DNA from: Roseobacter sp. CCS2 | GTDB lineage: Bacteria > Pseudomonadota > Alphaproteobacteria > Rhodobacterales > Rhodobacteraceae | Length of the DNA stretch: 64,000 bases | Direction: 5' to 3' | Assembly (NCBI RefSeq): GCF_000169435.1 | Contig: NZ_AAYB01000001.1 | Location: 558,001 to 622,000 of the forward strand | In this document: positions 63,955 through 64,000 of the stretch, one piece after another | How the letters are laid out: every line of letters starts with the position of its first letter | Position numbering within the stretch: the stretch's first letter is position 1 | The notes under the pieces: generated by a model | Database searches by the model: none | Told to the model about the DNA's origin: nothing | The model's input: the letters and a program-made list of their open reading frames with translations, nothing else | Program-made: the position numbers and the translations under genes

Positions 63955-64000
63955 GGGACGCGACGGCACACGACATAGTATTTGACCAAACGGTCAAAAC

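Overview
The window looks like chromosomal DNA of a marine Rhodobacteraceae (Roseobacter-group alphaproteobacterium). The evidence is a complete beta-hydroxyaspartate-cycle cluster (bhcRABCD), a (2S)-methylsuccinyl-CoA dehydrogenase of the ethylmalonyl-CoA pathway, a COQ9-family protein, a DUF1491 protein, and the alphaproteobacterial block rsh / DUF2062 / pdxJ / acpS / lepB / rnc / era / recO. No rRNA, CRISPR array, phage structural gene or replication origin was seen.

Layout. Positions 1-3050 hold the end of a capsule-export gene, kdsA and a BON-MscS channel gene. A tRNA-Gln(TTG) lies at 3111-3185. Eleven bases after it begins an accessory block (3197-18001) that I read as two tandem transposon-like elements. 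Both have TGT...ACA ends with the same terminal inverted repeat and internal copies of a GARA-N2-3-GCAACTT-like repeat. Both have a remnant of the same TniQ-like C-terminal HTH protein next to the right end, and neither has a transposase. Only four bases separate them. This architecture resembles Tn7/Tn5053-family elements. Element A (3197-12232) carries a putative defence module: an 1873-residue DnaQ-like exonuclease + RecQ + UvrD fusion, a PUA/EVE-like + HNH endonuclease and an XRE regulator. Element B (12237-18001) carries a redox/electrophile cassette: a 5'-truncated azoreductase, a CatE-like VOC dioxygenase/glyoxalase, an NmrA-type reductase, a SnoaL-like secreted protein, an AraC regulator, 3-methyladenine glycosylase I and a small membrane protein.

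Positions 18082-25391 hold a LysR regulator divergent from an M19 dipeptidase gene and a full peptide ABC transporter. Then come a TauE/SafE exporter, mcd and an SDR reductase (25433-29123). Positions 29120-36737 are housekeeping genes on the minus strand, followed by rpoZ and folK. Positions 37932-43066 are a plus-strand operon-like run (NYN protein, ispH, LysE transporter, DUF3429, methyltransferase, rnhA, hydrolase, RraA-like). Next are a quinone reductase, COQ9, rpsU, and a copper module (cueR-copA) with a textbook 19-bp-spacer MerR promoter, then a DsbA-like protein. An iron(III) permease and binding protein converge at about 50.7 kb, the latter behind an iron-box-like dyad.

Positions 51866-53122 are the remains of an acyl-CoA dehydrogenase / acyl-CoA ligase / enoyl-CoA hydratase operon. 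The bhc cluster (53512-58902) turns glyoxylate plus glycine into oxaloacetate. Its regulator gene is divergent, two dyads lie in the shared promoter region, an unusual GCAA-capped hairpin sits between bhcC and bhcD, and a strong terminator follows. The window ends with a two-component system plus a DUF4153/4173 membrane protein, rpe, a deleted DMT-transporter remnant and an AraC regulator. All calls come from reading motifs; no database search was run.
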